From Lachnospiraceae bacterium UBA3401 (GTDB lineage: Bacteria; Bacillota; Clostridia; Lachnospirales; Lachnospiraceae): 6,510 bases of DNA. How positions within the stretch are numbered: the stretch's first letter is position 1; each line of letters begins with the position of its first letter. The notes under the pieces were generated by a model that did no database searches, was not told where the DNA came from, and saw nothing but the letters and a program-made list of their open reading frames with translations. The DNA lies in the NCBI GenBank assembly GCA_002358575.1, contig DEPD01000024.1:70726-77235 (forward strand). Reading direction: 5' to 3'. The translations under genes were made by a program, and so were the position numbers. This document shows positions 1 through 5,818 of this stretch, piece by piece.

Positions 1-24
1 GGAATTTTTATGCCTATTCTTTGT

Positions 25-3000
25 CTATTCTTTATTTTTTGCTTCCCGGCGTTTCTGTCGTTTTAATTTTCTGCGCTCCTTCGCCTCTTTTCTGCCCTGC
101 TTGCTCATCAACAGATAGAAACTCGGCAACAAAAGCAAGATTAATAAAGTCGAAGTTATCAGGCCTCCAATAATAATCAGAGACATACCTTTCATCATTG
201 CCGCATTTTCATTATTAGTAAAAATCATTGGCAGCATTGACAAAATCGTTGTCAATGTTGTCATAAGTATCGGCCTTAAACGAAGCCGTCCACTCTCCAT
301 CAAAGCATCATTTAACGGCATGGTTTCTTTGAGCTGATTTGTCGTATCAACATACAAAATACCATTGTTAACAACAATTCCCACCAGCATCAGCACACCC
401 ATCAAAGAAGTCATATTGAGTGTCAAACCTGTAATAAACAATAAGAAGAAGGAACCAATCAAACTAAATGGAATACTGAGCATTACCATCAAGGAAAAAA
501 TCGGAGATTCAAACTGCATTGCCATCACCAAAAAAATTAGGAAAACTGCTGTGATAATGGCTTTAATAATCGCTGTAAACTCCTCAATCATCATTTCATC
601 CATTATATTTTGTGTCTGCCCCACACCTGCTGGAAATTCGCCTTTCAGTTCCGCTTCTTTCACCGCTTCATCAATCAGTTTTGGCACAGTATACTTCGCC
701 TCGTCTGTCGTGTATGCCATAATTGCAACTTGATATTTTCCATCCTCTCGAACAAGCGTATTGGGTACATCTGAATATACAGCTTCTGCCACATCTCCCA
801 CTGTAATCATTGCGCCTGTCGGCGTTGCAATTTCAAGACTCAACAACTGATTCATATTCACATAGCTGTCTTCTGGATATTCCATCCGCACAGTATACTC
901 CTCTGTTCCGATTGTCATATCCATCACTTCAACCCCACTGCTGGCATTGTACATTTCACTCGCCACCTGCACTGCAGTAAGTCCCACATTCATACACTTT
1001 AGCGGATCAATCTTTATTCTCGCCTGCGATGCATCTGAGGTGAGATTGCTTGAAGTTTTAATGACACCTGGAATATCCATTAAAATAGAATCAACCTTAC
1101 TTGCAGCTAGTTTCAAATCTTCTATATTATCACCGCTCATATCAACTTCTGCACTCGCCGTAACACTCATCATCGAAGACATGCCACTGCCTGCCGCGGA
1201 GACAATAATACTCATATTGGTGGTATCCATCAATTTTTGGTTATATTCATCCACAAGCTGATTGATACTCTTGGTGCACTCCTCTGAAGGATATGCGGTG
1301 ATCGTTGCCGAGGAATTGCTAATGGTTAGATTACACCCTGCAAAATCAGGGTCATCCATAATCATCTGTTCAATAAACTGTATATTTTCATCCATAACCT
1401 CAATACGAGTGCCTGCTCTCTGCTCAATAGAAATACTAATATTATCAAGACCTGTTGCGGACATCAACTCAGTGTCTAGTTGCTTTACCAGCACAAAAGA
1501 AAGCGCGAGAAGTCCAACTGCCACAAGCATTACCGTCTTTTTCTTGAGCATAATATGTTTTAAAAGCGTTTTATATCCATTCCCAACATGCCCTACGATA
1601 CGATTCGCCAACGTATTCTTCTTTTCTTTTGGTCTGTACTTCCAAAAGAAAATAGGAATGAGAGTAATCGCAACAATCAAGGAAGACAACATTGCAAAGA
1701 TAATTGTAAATCCAAGTTGTGAGAATAACTGTCCCGCCAGTCCTTTCATTGTGGCAAGAGGTAGATAAACGACTACTGTAGTCAACGTTGACGCAGATAC
1801 AGAAGAAGCAACAACTTTCGTACCAGTCATTGCTGCGTCTTTGAAATCCGGTCGCTCATCTTTCAATCGAAAACAACTTTCCAATACAACGATAGAGGAA
1901 TCAACCATCATACCAATTGCAATGACAAGTGCACCCATAGTGACAACATTCAGTGAAAACCCTGCAAAACTCATAAAGATCAAAGTCGCAAGAAGGGAAA
2001 TTGGCATAGAACTTCCCACAATCAAACTGGCTTTGATATCTCCAAAAAAGATAAATAATACGAGCATAGAAAACAACACGCCAAGCACCAGCGTCTGTGC
2101 CACAGAACTTAAAGACGACTTAATACTATCCGCTGCATCATATGCCACAGAAATTTGAATCGCGGAGTTTTTTGCACCCACTTTTTTTATCAGCGCCTTT
2201 ACATGATTAGAGACATCAACTGTACCTTCACTTTGAACCTTTTTAATCCCTACGCTGATACTTTCCTGTCCATTAAAACGGCTGATACTGCTATTTGCCT
2301 TAGAAGACATAGATACAGTGGCAATATCTGAGAGTGCAATCGTTGTCCCACGGTTTGTAATAATCGGCACATTCTGTAAATCCATCAAATTTGTCGGTTT
2401 TGATGACGCCGAAGTACTGATATTCTGAGCACCTTGTTCCACACTTCCAATTGGTATTGTAAAATCTGTTGTGGTAATATATGTTTTTATGTTTGCCATC
2501 GTTACGCCATACTGCTGCATCTTATCTCGATGAAGCTGTATGCGGATATAATCTTCTTCACCGCCGGACACATCAATCTGCGCGACATCAGAAAGACGTT
2601 CAAGTTCTGGCTTTAACTCATCCTCCACAAATGCCAACACATCGGTATCACCTGTCGAGGTAATCGACAAGGTCATCATAGCCTGTGCATTAATATCCAT
2701 CTCAACAATAACGGGGTCCATCGCATCCTCTGGAAGACGAAGTGACGCTGTATCAACGGCACTTCTAAGATCCGCGTAAGCATCATCAATGTCTGTGCCA
2801 TATTCATAAGAAAAAATAACAAATGAAATATTTTCTGTGGTCTGTGTTGTCACAGAATCCACGCCGGAAAGCGTCTTTCCAGCCTCCTCTATAATTTTCG
2901 TTACCAGCTCCTCCGTTGTCGCTGGATCACCGCCCTGATAAATTGTGCTGACAAACAGCATAGGCATCTCCATATCTGGCGTCAATTCCATCTTAAAACC

Positions 3001-3093
3001 AAATACAGAACTGATACCAAATACAAATAATGCCAGCACAATCAACAGTGCCGAAACAGGCCGCTTAAGGGCCAGCTTAGTCAAGGAACTCAT
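25..3093 (-). CDS. RND-family efflux permease (HAE1/AcrB-like, Gram-positive SwrC type)
   Basis: This is a proton-driven inner-membrane exporter, probably of drugs, lipopeptides or other amphiphiles; the substrate cannot be read from the sequence. At 1022 residues it is a full-length RND pump. It shows the duplicated 6+6 layout: a membrane segment near 13-33, a large extracytoplasmic loop at 34-332, segments near 333-484, a segment near 520-539, a second large loop at 540-840, and five closing segments near 841-996. The TM4 motif reads GMMVDSSIVVLES, so only the first Asp (D398) of the AcrB-type Asp-Asp pair is present and the second is Ser. TM10 reads GIVVNNGILYVD, with Asn (N909) where AcrB has its relay Lys. 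The TM11 motif RLRLRPILMTT is conserved. A strongly basic tail (about 997-1022) follows the last segment. The ATG at 3093 has a good AGGAGG site, and the adaptor gene ends 13 nt upstream. The RND family is certain; the substrate is unknown. Confidence 0.96.
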   Translation of the reverse strand: MSSLTKLALKRPVSALLIVLALFVFGISSVFGFKMELTPDMEMPMLFVSTIYQGGDPATTEELVTKIIEEAGKTLSGVDSVTTQTTENISFVIFSYEYGTDIDDAYADLRSAVDTASLRLPEDAMDPVIVEMDINAQAMMTLSITSTGDTDVLAFVEDELKPELERLSDVAQIDVSGGEEDYIRIQLHRDKMQQYGVTMANIKTYITTTDFTIPIGSVEQGAQNISTSASSKPTNLMDLQNVPIITNRGTTIALSDIATVSMSSKANSSISRFNGQESISVGIKKVQSEGTVDVSNHVKALIKKVGAKNSAIQISVAYDAADSIKSSLSSVAQTLVLGVLFSMLVLFIFFGDIKASLIVGSSMPISLLATLIFMSFAGFSLNVVTMGALVIAIGMMVDSSIVVLESCFRLKDERPDFKDAAMTGTKVVASSVSASTLTTVVVYLPLATMKGLAGQLFSQLGFTIIFAMLSSLIVAITLIPIFFWKYRPKEKKNTLANRIVGHVGNGYKTLLKHIMLKKKTVMLVAVGLLALSFVLVKQLDTELMSATGLDNISISIEQRAGTRIEVMDENIQFIEQMIMDDPDFAGCNLTISNSSATITAYPSEECTKSINQLVDEYNQKLMDTTNMSIIVSAAGSGMSSMMSVTASAEVDMSGDNIEDLKLAASKVDSILMDIPGVIKTSSNLTSDASQARIKIDPLKCMNVGLTAVQVASEMYNASSGVEVMDMTIGTEEYTVRMEYPEDSYVNMNQLLSLEIATPTGAMITVGDVAEAVYSDVPNTLVREDGKYQVAIMAYTTDEAKYTVPKLIDEAVKEAELKGEFPAGVGQTQNIMDEMMIEEFTAIIKAIITAVFLIFLVMAMQFESPIFSLMVMLSIPFSLIGSFFLLFITGLTLNMTSLMGVLMLVGIVVNNGILYVDTTNQLKETMPLNDALMESGRLRLRPILMTTLTTILSMLPMIFTNNENAAMMKGMSLIIIGGLITSTLLILLLLPSFYLLMSKQGRKEAKERRKLKRQKRREAKNKE

Positions 3094-3102
3094 CGCTTAA
3101 GC

Positions 3103-3108
3103 CCTCCT
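3103..3108 (-). promoter_or_regulatory. Ribosome binding site of the RND permease overlapping the adaptor stop codon
   Basis: Reading on the minus strand, AGGAGG lies 9 nt before the permease ATG. The adaptor stop codon TAG (3107-3109) supplies the first two bases of this motif. Ribosomes finishing the adaptor therefore sit on the permease start region, which suggests translational coupling and a balanced adaptor:permease supply. The coupling is inferred from geometry only. Confidence 0.85.
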
Positions 3109-4675
3109 ATTCCTGTGTGTGATTGTCCGTGTCTGCTTCGCTTTCGGGCACAGAAATTTCAACGCCGTCGCGCAGTTGGGCAGACCATGTTGTTATGATT
3201 GTATCCTCTTTTGTAAGTCCTTCCGTGATTACAATTCGTTCTATATCATAAAGCCCTGTAGATACATTCGTTTTTCTGGCTTTTCCATCCACAACCGTAT
3301 ACACATATGCCTGCGTACCATCATAGTAGACAGAATCATAGGGGATAATCACTGCATTCTGCTCATGATAGGTGTCCGTTGTAACTGTCGCTTTCGTACC
3401 AGAAAGCAGAGCTGACGTATCTCCTTTCACTGTCGCCTTTATCTTAAAAAGTCCAGTCGTGTTGTCAAGTGCACTGCCTATTTCTACCACTTCACCGTCA
3501 TAAAGTCTATTGTCCTTCTCCAGTGTAATCTTTTGTCCCAGTGAAAAGGTATTGCGCACATCTTCACTGACATAATAGGTTGCAGTCATTGTATTTTTAT
3601 TGGAAATCACAAATGCTGGATTGCTTGATGTTGCAAAATCATGCTCCTTTAAATTTACAGACTCAATCATACCGGAAATGGTTGCTGTGATAACGTATGC
3701 ATCCAGATTTTCCTGCGCCTGCTCTACACCAATCTGCGCCTGCGCTATGCCAATCTGCGCCTGCGAAATACCAAGTTCTGCCTGTGAAATGCTATTCTGC
3801 GACGCCTGCTTTTTCCCCTCTAAAATTTCTCCATTTGTAATGTTGTCCGCTGTCACCGCCTGACTATAAGAGTCATATGTGCTGTTAATATTATCTTGCA
3901 GTTCTTCTATGGTGCCCTCTAACTGGTCAATTGTTGACTTATATTGCGCAATTGTTCCCTCAACCGTTTTCACTTCGGTTGCTGCCAGTTGATACCGCTG
4001 CATAATTGCGGCGTATTGTGCTGCTCCTTGTGGTGTATCCCTATCAATAGAATCCGCATAATCCTTAATCTCATCCACATCTTCGTGAAAATCATACTCC
4101 ACTTTTAAATCTTCCAGTTCTTGTTCCTTCTCCTCTAACTGATCCTTTGCTTTTTCCAGATTATCCATTGCATCCACATAACTTTCCTGCAGCTTGCTCA
4201 CGCCGTCTTCCGCCTGAGAAATGGTTTTATCGGACTGCATATCATTCAAGGTCGACGCACCCGCACCATACTGCAGTTCATAGGAAATCTTGGCACTCTC
4301 CAATCCCATCTGTGCATTTTGCGCAGCAGTCTGCGCATTTTGTGCAGCAGTCTGTGCATTTCGCACTGTAAATTGTGCCATTGTATCATCAAGCACTGCC
4401 AGCACATCACCTTCCTCCACAATATCCCCCGCGGCAACTTTTACCTCAAGAACCTCCGCTGTCGCTTTTGGAACCACATAGACGGATTCGTCTGGACTAA
4501 TTGTAGCGATATATTGGCCACTCAGCTTTAAATCTCCCAACTCTGGTTTTGCTGTCTCTACAATTGCCACATCTTCAACGGTTTTCTCCTCGGGCGCCTG
4601 CTCGCACCCCCATAGAGCCATTGCCGACAACACCACACACAATAATGCTGTCAATTTCCTCTGTCTGCTTTTCAT
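3107..4675 (-). CDS. RND efflux adaptor lipoprotein (HlyD/AcrA-type membrane fusion protein) with long coiled coil
   Basis: This is the extracytoplasmic adaptor that pairs with the downstream RND permease. An upstream ATG at 4699 would give 530 residues, but it has only a weak ribosome site. The ATG at 4675 has AGGAG 10 nt before it and gives 522 residues with a classic lipoprotein signal: basic MKSRQRK, a hydrophobic core, and the lipobox LWGC with lipidated Cys24. In this numbering the first lipoyl half is about 63-98, a very long Gln/Glu-rich coiled-coil region about 98-324, the second lipoyl half about 325-360, a beta-barrel about 362-432, and a membrane-proximal domain about 438-507, ending in an acidic tail. 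AcrA-type adaptors are near 400 residues; the excess here is in the coiled-coil region. Heptad repeats occur on both arms (106-126 and 296-323). Lipid anchoring outside the membrane suits a Gram-positive cell with no outer-membrane channel. The family is firm; the domain boundaries are estimates. Confidence 0.93.
   Translation of the reverse strand: MKSRQRKLTALLCVVLSAMALWGCEQAPEEKTVEDVAIVETAKPELGDLKLSGQYIATISPDESVYVVPKATAEVLEVKVAAGDIVEEGDVLAVLDDTMAQFTVRNAQTAAQNAQTAAQNAQMGLESAKISYELQYGAGASTLNDMQSDKTISQAEDGVSKLQESYVDAMDNLEKAKDQLEEKEQELEDLKVEYDFHEDVDEIKDYADSIDRDTPQGAAQYAAIMQRYQLAATEVKTVEGTIAQYKSTIDQLEGTIEELQDNINSTYDSYSQAVTADNITNGEILEGKKQASQNSISQAELGISQAQIGIAQAQIGVEQAQENLDAYVITATISGMIESVNLKEHDFATSSNPAFVISNKNTMTATYYVSEDVRNTFSLGQKITLEKDNRLYDGEVVEIGSALDNTTGLFKIKATVKGDTSALLSGTKATVTTDTYHEQNAVIIPYDSVYYDGTQAYVYTVVDGKARKTNVSTGLYDIERIVITEGLTKEDTIITTWSAQLRDGVEISVPESEADTDNHTQE
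3707..3790 (-). repeat. 21-bp tandem repeat encoding four heptads in the second coiled-coil arm of the adaptor
   Basis: Four consecutive seven-residue units are encoded: ISQAELG, ISQAQIG, IAQAQIG and VEQAQEN. The two middle units are nearly identical at DNA level (plus-strand core CCAATCTGCGCCTGC at 3729 and again at 3750), and the outer units are more diverged. The 21-bp period matches one coiled-coil heptad, so the repeat lengthens the helix without breaking its register. Confidence 0.85.
4298..4360 (-). repeat. 21-bp tandem repeat encoding three heptads in the first coiled-coil arm of the adaptor
   Basis: The units NAQTAAQ, NAQTAAQ and NAQMGLE are encoded in tandem. On the plus strand the 21-base units at 4314-4334 and 4335-4355 differ at only two positions, both C/T, and a partial third copy follows. 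The close match suggests recent duplication or ongoing slippage. The block sits at the base of the first helix, just after the first lipoyl half, facing the repeat in the other arm. Confidence 0.88.
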
Positions 4676-4685
4676 ATTTTCGATT

Positions 4686-4690
4686 CTCCT
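4686..4690 (-). promoter_or_regulatory. Ribosome binding site that decides the adaptor start
   Basis: AGGAG on the minus strand lies 10 nt before the ATG at 4675. It falls inside the coding sequence if the longer ATG at 4699 is used. The upstream ATG is preceded only by an AAAGTGG-like stretch. The shorter form also puts Lys and Arg directly at the N-terminus, as expected for a lipoprotein signal. Confidence 0.75.
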
Positions 4691-4699
4691 ATTACTCAT

Positions 4700-4842
4700 T
4701 TACCACTTTGATTTTTTACCTATCTGCTATTTTATACAATCTTTTTGCAAAATAAAAGAGCATATGACATTTTTAATCTAAGTTTAATTTTTTATTGTGG
4801 TTTTTTATAAATTGTTACTTGTTATTTTGGTACTTTTTTTAT
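4700..4842. other. AT-rich divergent intergenic spacer
   Basis: The spacer between the two divergent transcription units is about 19% G+C by hand count over 4701-4850, much lower than the flanking genes. It holds the -35 region of the plus-strand promoter at its right end and, presumably, the promoter of the minus-strand efflux operon. It also contains a 10-bp palindrome TTTTGCAAAA at 4743-4752. I see no open reading frame, tRNA or recognisable operator in it. Confidence 0.6.
4731..4736 (-). promoter_or_regulatory. Candidate -10 element for the efflux operon
   Basis: On the minus strand TATAAA lies about 55 nt before the revised adaptor start, preceded by G. No good -35 sits 16-18 nt further upstream (the best hexamer there is TCTTTT), so this promoter would need an activator or be weak. 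In DNA this AT-rich chance matches are common, and the call is tentative. Confidence 0.3.
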
Positions 4843-4848
4843 TATAAT
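4819..4848 (+). promoter_or_regulatory. Sigma-A-type promoter of the secreted-protein gene
   Basis: A -35 of TTGTTA (4819-4824, four of six consensus bases) is followed by an 18-nt spacer and a perfect -10 TATAAT (4843-4848). Transcription would start near 4855, which coincides with the first base pairs of the hairpin array. The transcript would thus begin with a stem-loop and carry a leader of about 150 nt. The AT-rich surroundings raise the chance of false matches, but spacing and position both fit. Confidence 0.65.
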
Positions 4849-4853
4849 ATAAC

Positions 4854-4941
4854 TTATCAGAAGTTGTTCTTTACTTCTGATAAAAGGCGCTGTTCTTTGC
4901 GCCGTAAATCCGACTATAAGAAGCTGATCTTGCTTCTTATA
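4854..4941 (+). ncRNA. Three-hairpin 5' leader with a shared loop sequence (putative cis-regulatory RNA)
   Basis: Three perfect inverted repeats follow one another. Hairpin 1 pairs 4854-4864 with 4873-4883 (11 bp) around the loop TGTTCTTT. Hairpin 2 pairs 4886-4890 with 4899-4903 (5 bp, all G-C) around the same 8-base loop. Hairpin 3 pairs 4915-4924 with 4932-4941 (10 bp) around TGATCTT. Stems 1 and 3 share AGAAG near the loop, while stem 2 is unrelated in sequence, so the loop rather than the stem is what is kept. No hairpin is followed by a U-run, so these are not intrinsic terminators. The array lies between the predicted transcription start and the ribosome site of the secreted-protein gene. 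It may bind a protein or small RNA through the loops, stabilise the message, or control translation. I do not recognise it as a known RNA family. Confidence 0.7.
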
Positions 4942-4991
4942 ATATAGGATAGATAGCATATCATTTGAACGAATACTAATTTTTATTTCAC

Positions 4992-4997
4992 AAGGAG
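4992..4997 (+). promoter_or_regulatory. Ribosome binding site of the secreted-protein gene
   Basis: AAGGAG is placed 7 nt before the ATG at 5005, a strong and well-spaced site that fixes the start. The bases GGAGAA at 4994-4999 could pair with the UUCUUU part of the hairpin loops upstream (four Watson-Crick and two G-U pairs), so this site is a possible target of the leader structure. Confidence 0.85.
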
Positions 4998-5004
4998 AAA
5001 ATTT

Positions 5005-5721
5005 ATGAAAAAGAAATTCAAAAAATTAATTTGTTCCATAATAACACTGGTTACGGTTGTTTCTGTCAGTTTTACCGTACCTGTGTTGCCTGTATTTGCA
5101 AAGGAAAGCATTGGAAATGGTCTGATTCTCTCTACAGATATGATTACCATCACAGAGAACGGCACTGCCGCCTTTACTGCACTGATGGCGGAAGGCTTTG
5201 ATGCCTCTCGTCTCGCCTGTGTTGTCGCAGACCCTGCTGTCGCGAATGTGACACCAGGCACTTGTGCACTGAACGCAGCGGCATTTCAAGTAACTTACCA
5301 AAGCGCAGGCACAACGGTTGCAGCAGTGTATAGTATTGACAATCCAGCAGTTGTCGCATATGTTACCATCAATGCAACGCCGGTTATTATGGATATCCCC
5401 TCAAAACTTGGTACGAATCGTGACAATTACTGTTCTCTTGTCAGTTATGAATTTGTGCCCTACGATTTTCCTTATGCGGATTTTCAGGATTACAAGTGCA
5501 CCTTAAATATCAAATATCAATGCGTTTCTTACAAGGATGATGACTATAATCGCTGGGGCTGCTATGGGTATTTCTATGACGCGGAAGGAAATGTGCTATC
5601 AAAAGTTCATCTTTACGCCAGCTCTCTATCCAAAGGGCGGATTTATCACAGTGAGTTTAATGTACCTGCCAATGCCGTGCGGTTTTCCATTGAAAGTTTT
5701 GAAACTGCGCGAAAAAAATAA
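5005..5721 (+). CDS. Secreted protein of unknown function with Ig-like N-terminal region
   Basis: The 238-residue product begins with a Sec signal peptide: basic KKKFKK, a hydrophobic stretch, and a likely cut after VFA at residue 32. This leaves a mature protein of about 206 residues. Residues about 40-125 read like a bacterial Ig-like (BIG2-type) beta domain, with alternating hydrophobics, a D-P-A-V-A turn, and a closing AYVTINATP strand. Residues about 130-235 form a second, aromatic-rich region (NYCSLVSYEF, CYGYFYDAEGN, VRFSIESF) that looks all-beta, perhaps a jelly-roll or carbohydrate-binding-like fold. The mature part has six Cys (72, 87, 143, 165, 173, 186), so disulfides are possible. 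There is no LPXTG anchor, transmembrane tail or repeat cell-wall module, so release into the medium is likely. I do not recognise a named family. It is transcribed alone and carries the unusual three-hairpin leader. Confidence 0.88.
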   Translation: MKKKFKKLICSIITLVTVVSVSFTVPVLPVFAKESIGNGLILSTDMITITENGTAAFTALMAEGFDASRLACVVADPAVANVTPGTCALNAAAFQVTYQSAGTTVAAVYSIDNPAVVAYVTINATPVIMDIPSKLGTNRDNYCSLVSYEFVPYDFPYADFQDYKCTLNIKYQCVSYKDDDYNRWGCYGYFYDAEGNVLSKVHLYASSLSKGRIYHSEFNVPANAVRFSIESFETARKK

Positions 5722-5750
5722 ATCTCGATACTTTACACAACAGCATTCAC

Positions 5751-5786
5751 AATCGGGGAGGGAAGATAAATCTTCCCTCCCCGATT
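5751..5786. terminator. GC-rich perfect hairpin between convergent genes (possible terminator)
   Basis: A 16-bp perfect inverted repeat (5751-5766 with 5771-5786) has the four-base loop TAAA and a G/C-rich core. It lies 29 nt after the stop of the secreted-protein gene and, on the other strand, 32 nt after the stop of the chemoreceptor-like gene. Its position suggests transcript-end formation for both. Neither strand shows the usual U-run after the stem: the plus strand continues AAAATAAAAT, and the minus strand GTGAATGC. It may act through stem strength, Rho, or as a 3' stabiliser. Confidence 0.6.
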
Positions 5787-5818
5787 AAAATAAAATCAAA
5801 ACTTTCACTTTAACGCGA

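Noticed and set aside
14..33. Direct repeat CTATTCTTT twice at the end of the permease gene
   Set aside because: It is a nine-base low-complexity repeat at the window edge with no structure or function visible.
365..2663. Several plus-strand open frames of 60-168 codons inside the permease gene
   Set aside because: They lie antisense to a clearly conserved RND gene, lack ribosome sites and have no recognisable domain content.
4743..4752. Palindrome TTTTGCAAAA as an operator for the efflux operon
   Set aside because: It is a short palindrome in 19% G+C sequence, with no regulator gene nearby to link it to; chance is sufficient.
3119..4755. Plus- and minus-strand open frames overlapping the adaptor gene, some with Cys-Ala or His/Gln/Phe repeats
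   Set aside because: The repeats are other-frame readings of the 21-bp heptad repeats of the adaptor; the adaptor itself has convincing domains.
4841..4848. Shared bidirectional -10 element (ATTATAAT is self-complementary) for the efflux operon
   Set aside because: No acceptable -35 lies at the right distance on the minus strand, and the resulting leader would be over 160 nt.
4854..4941. CRISPR array or transcription attenuator
   Set aside because: The repeated element is only an 8-base loop within differing stems, with no repeat-spacer pattern, and no stem is followed by a U-run.
4983..5788. Minus-strand and alternative-frame open frames over the secreted-protein gene
   Set aside because: The 5005-5721 frame has a strong ribosome site and signal peptide; the others do not.
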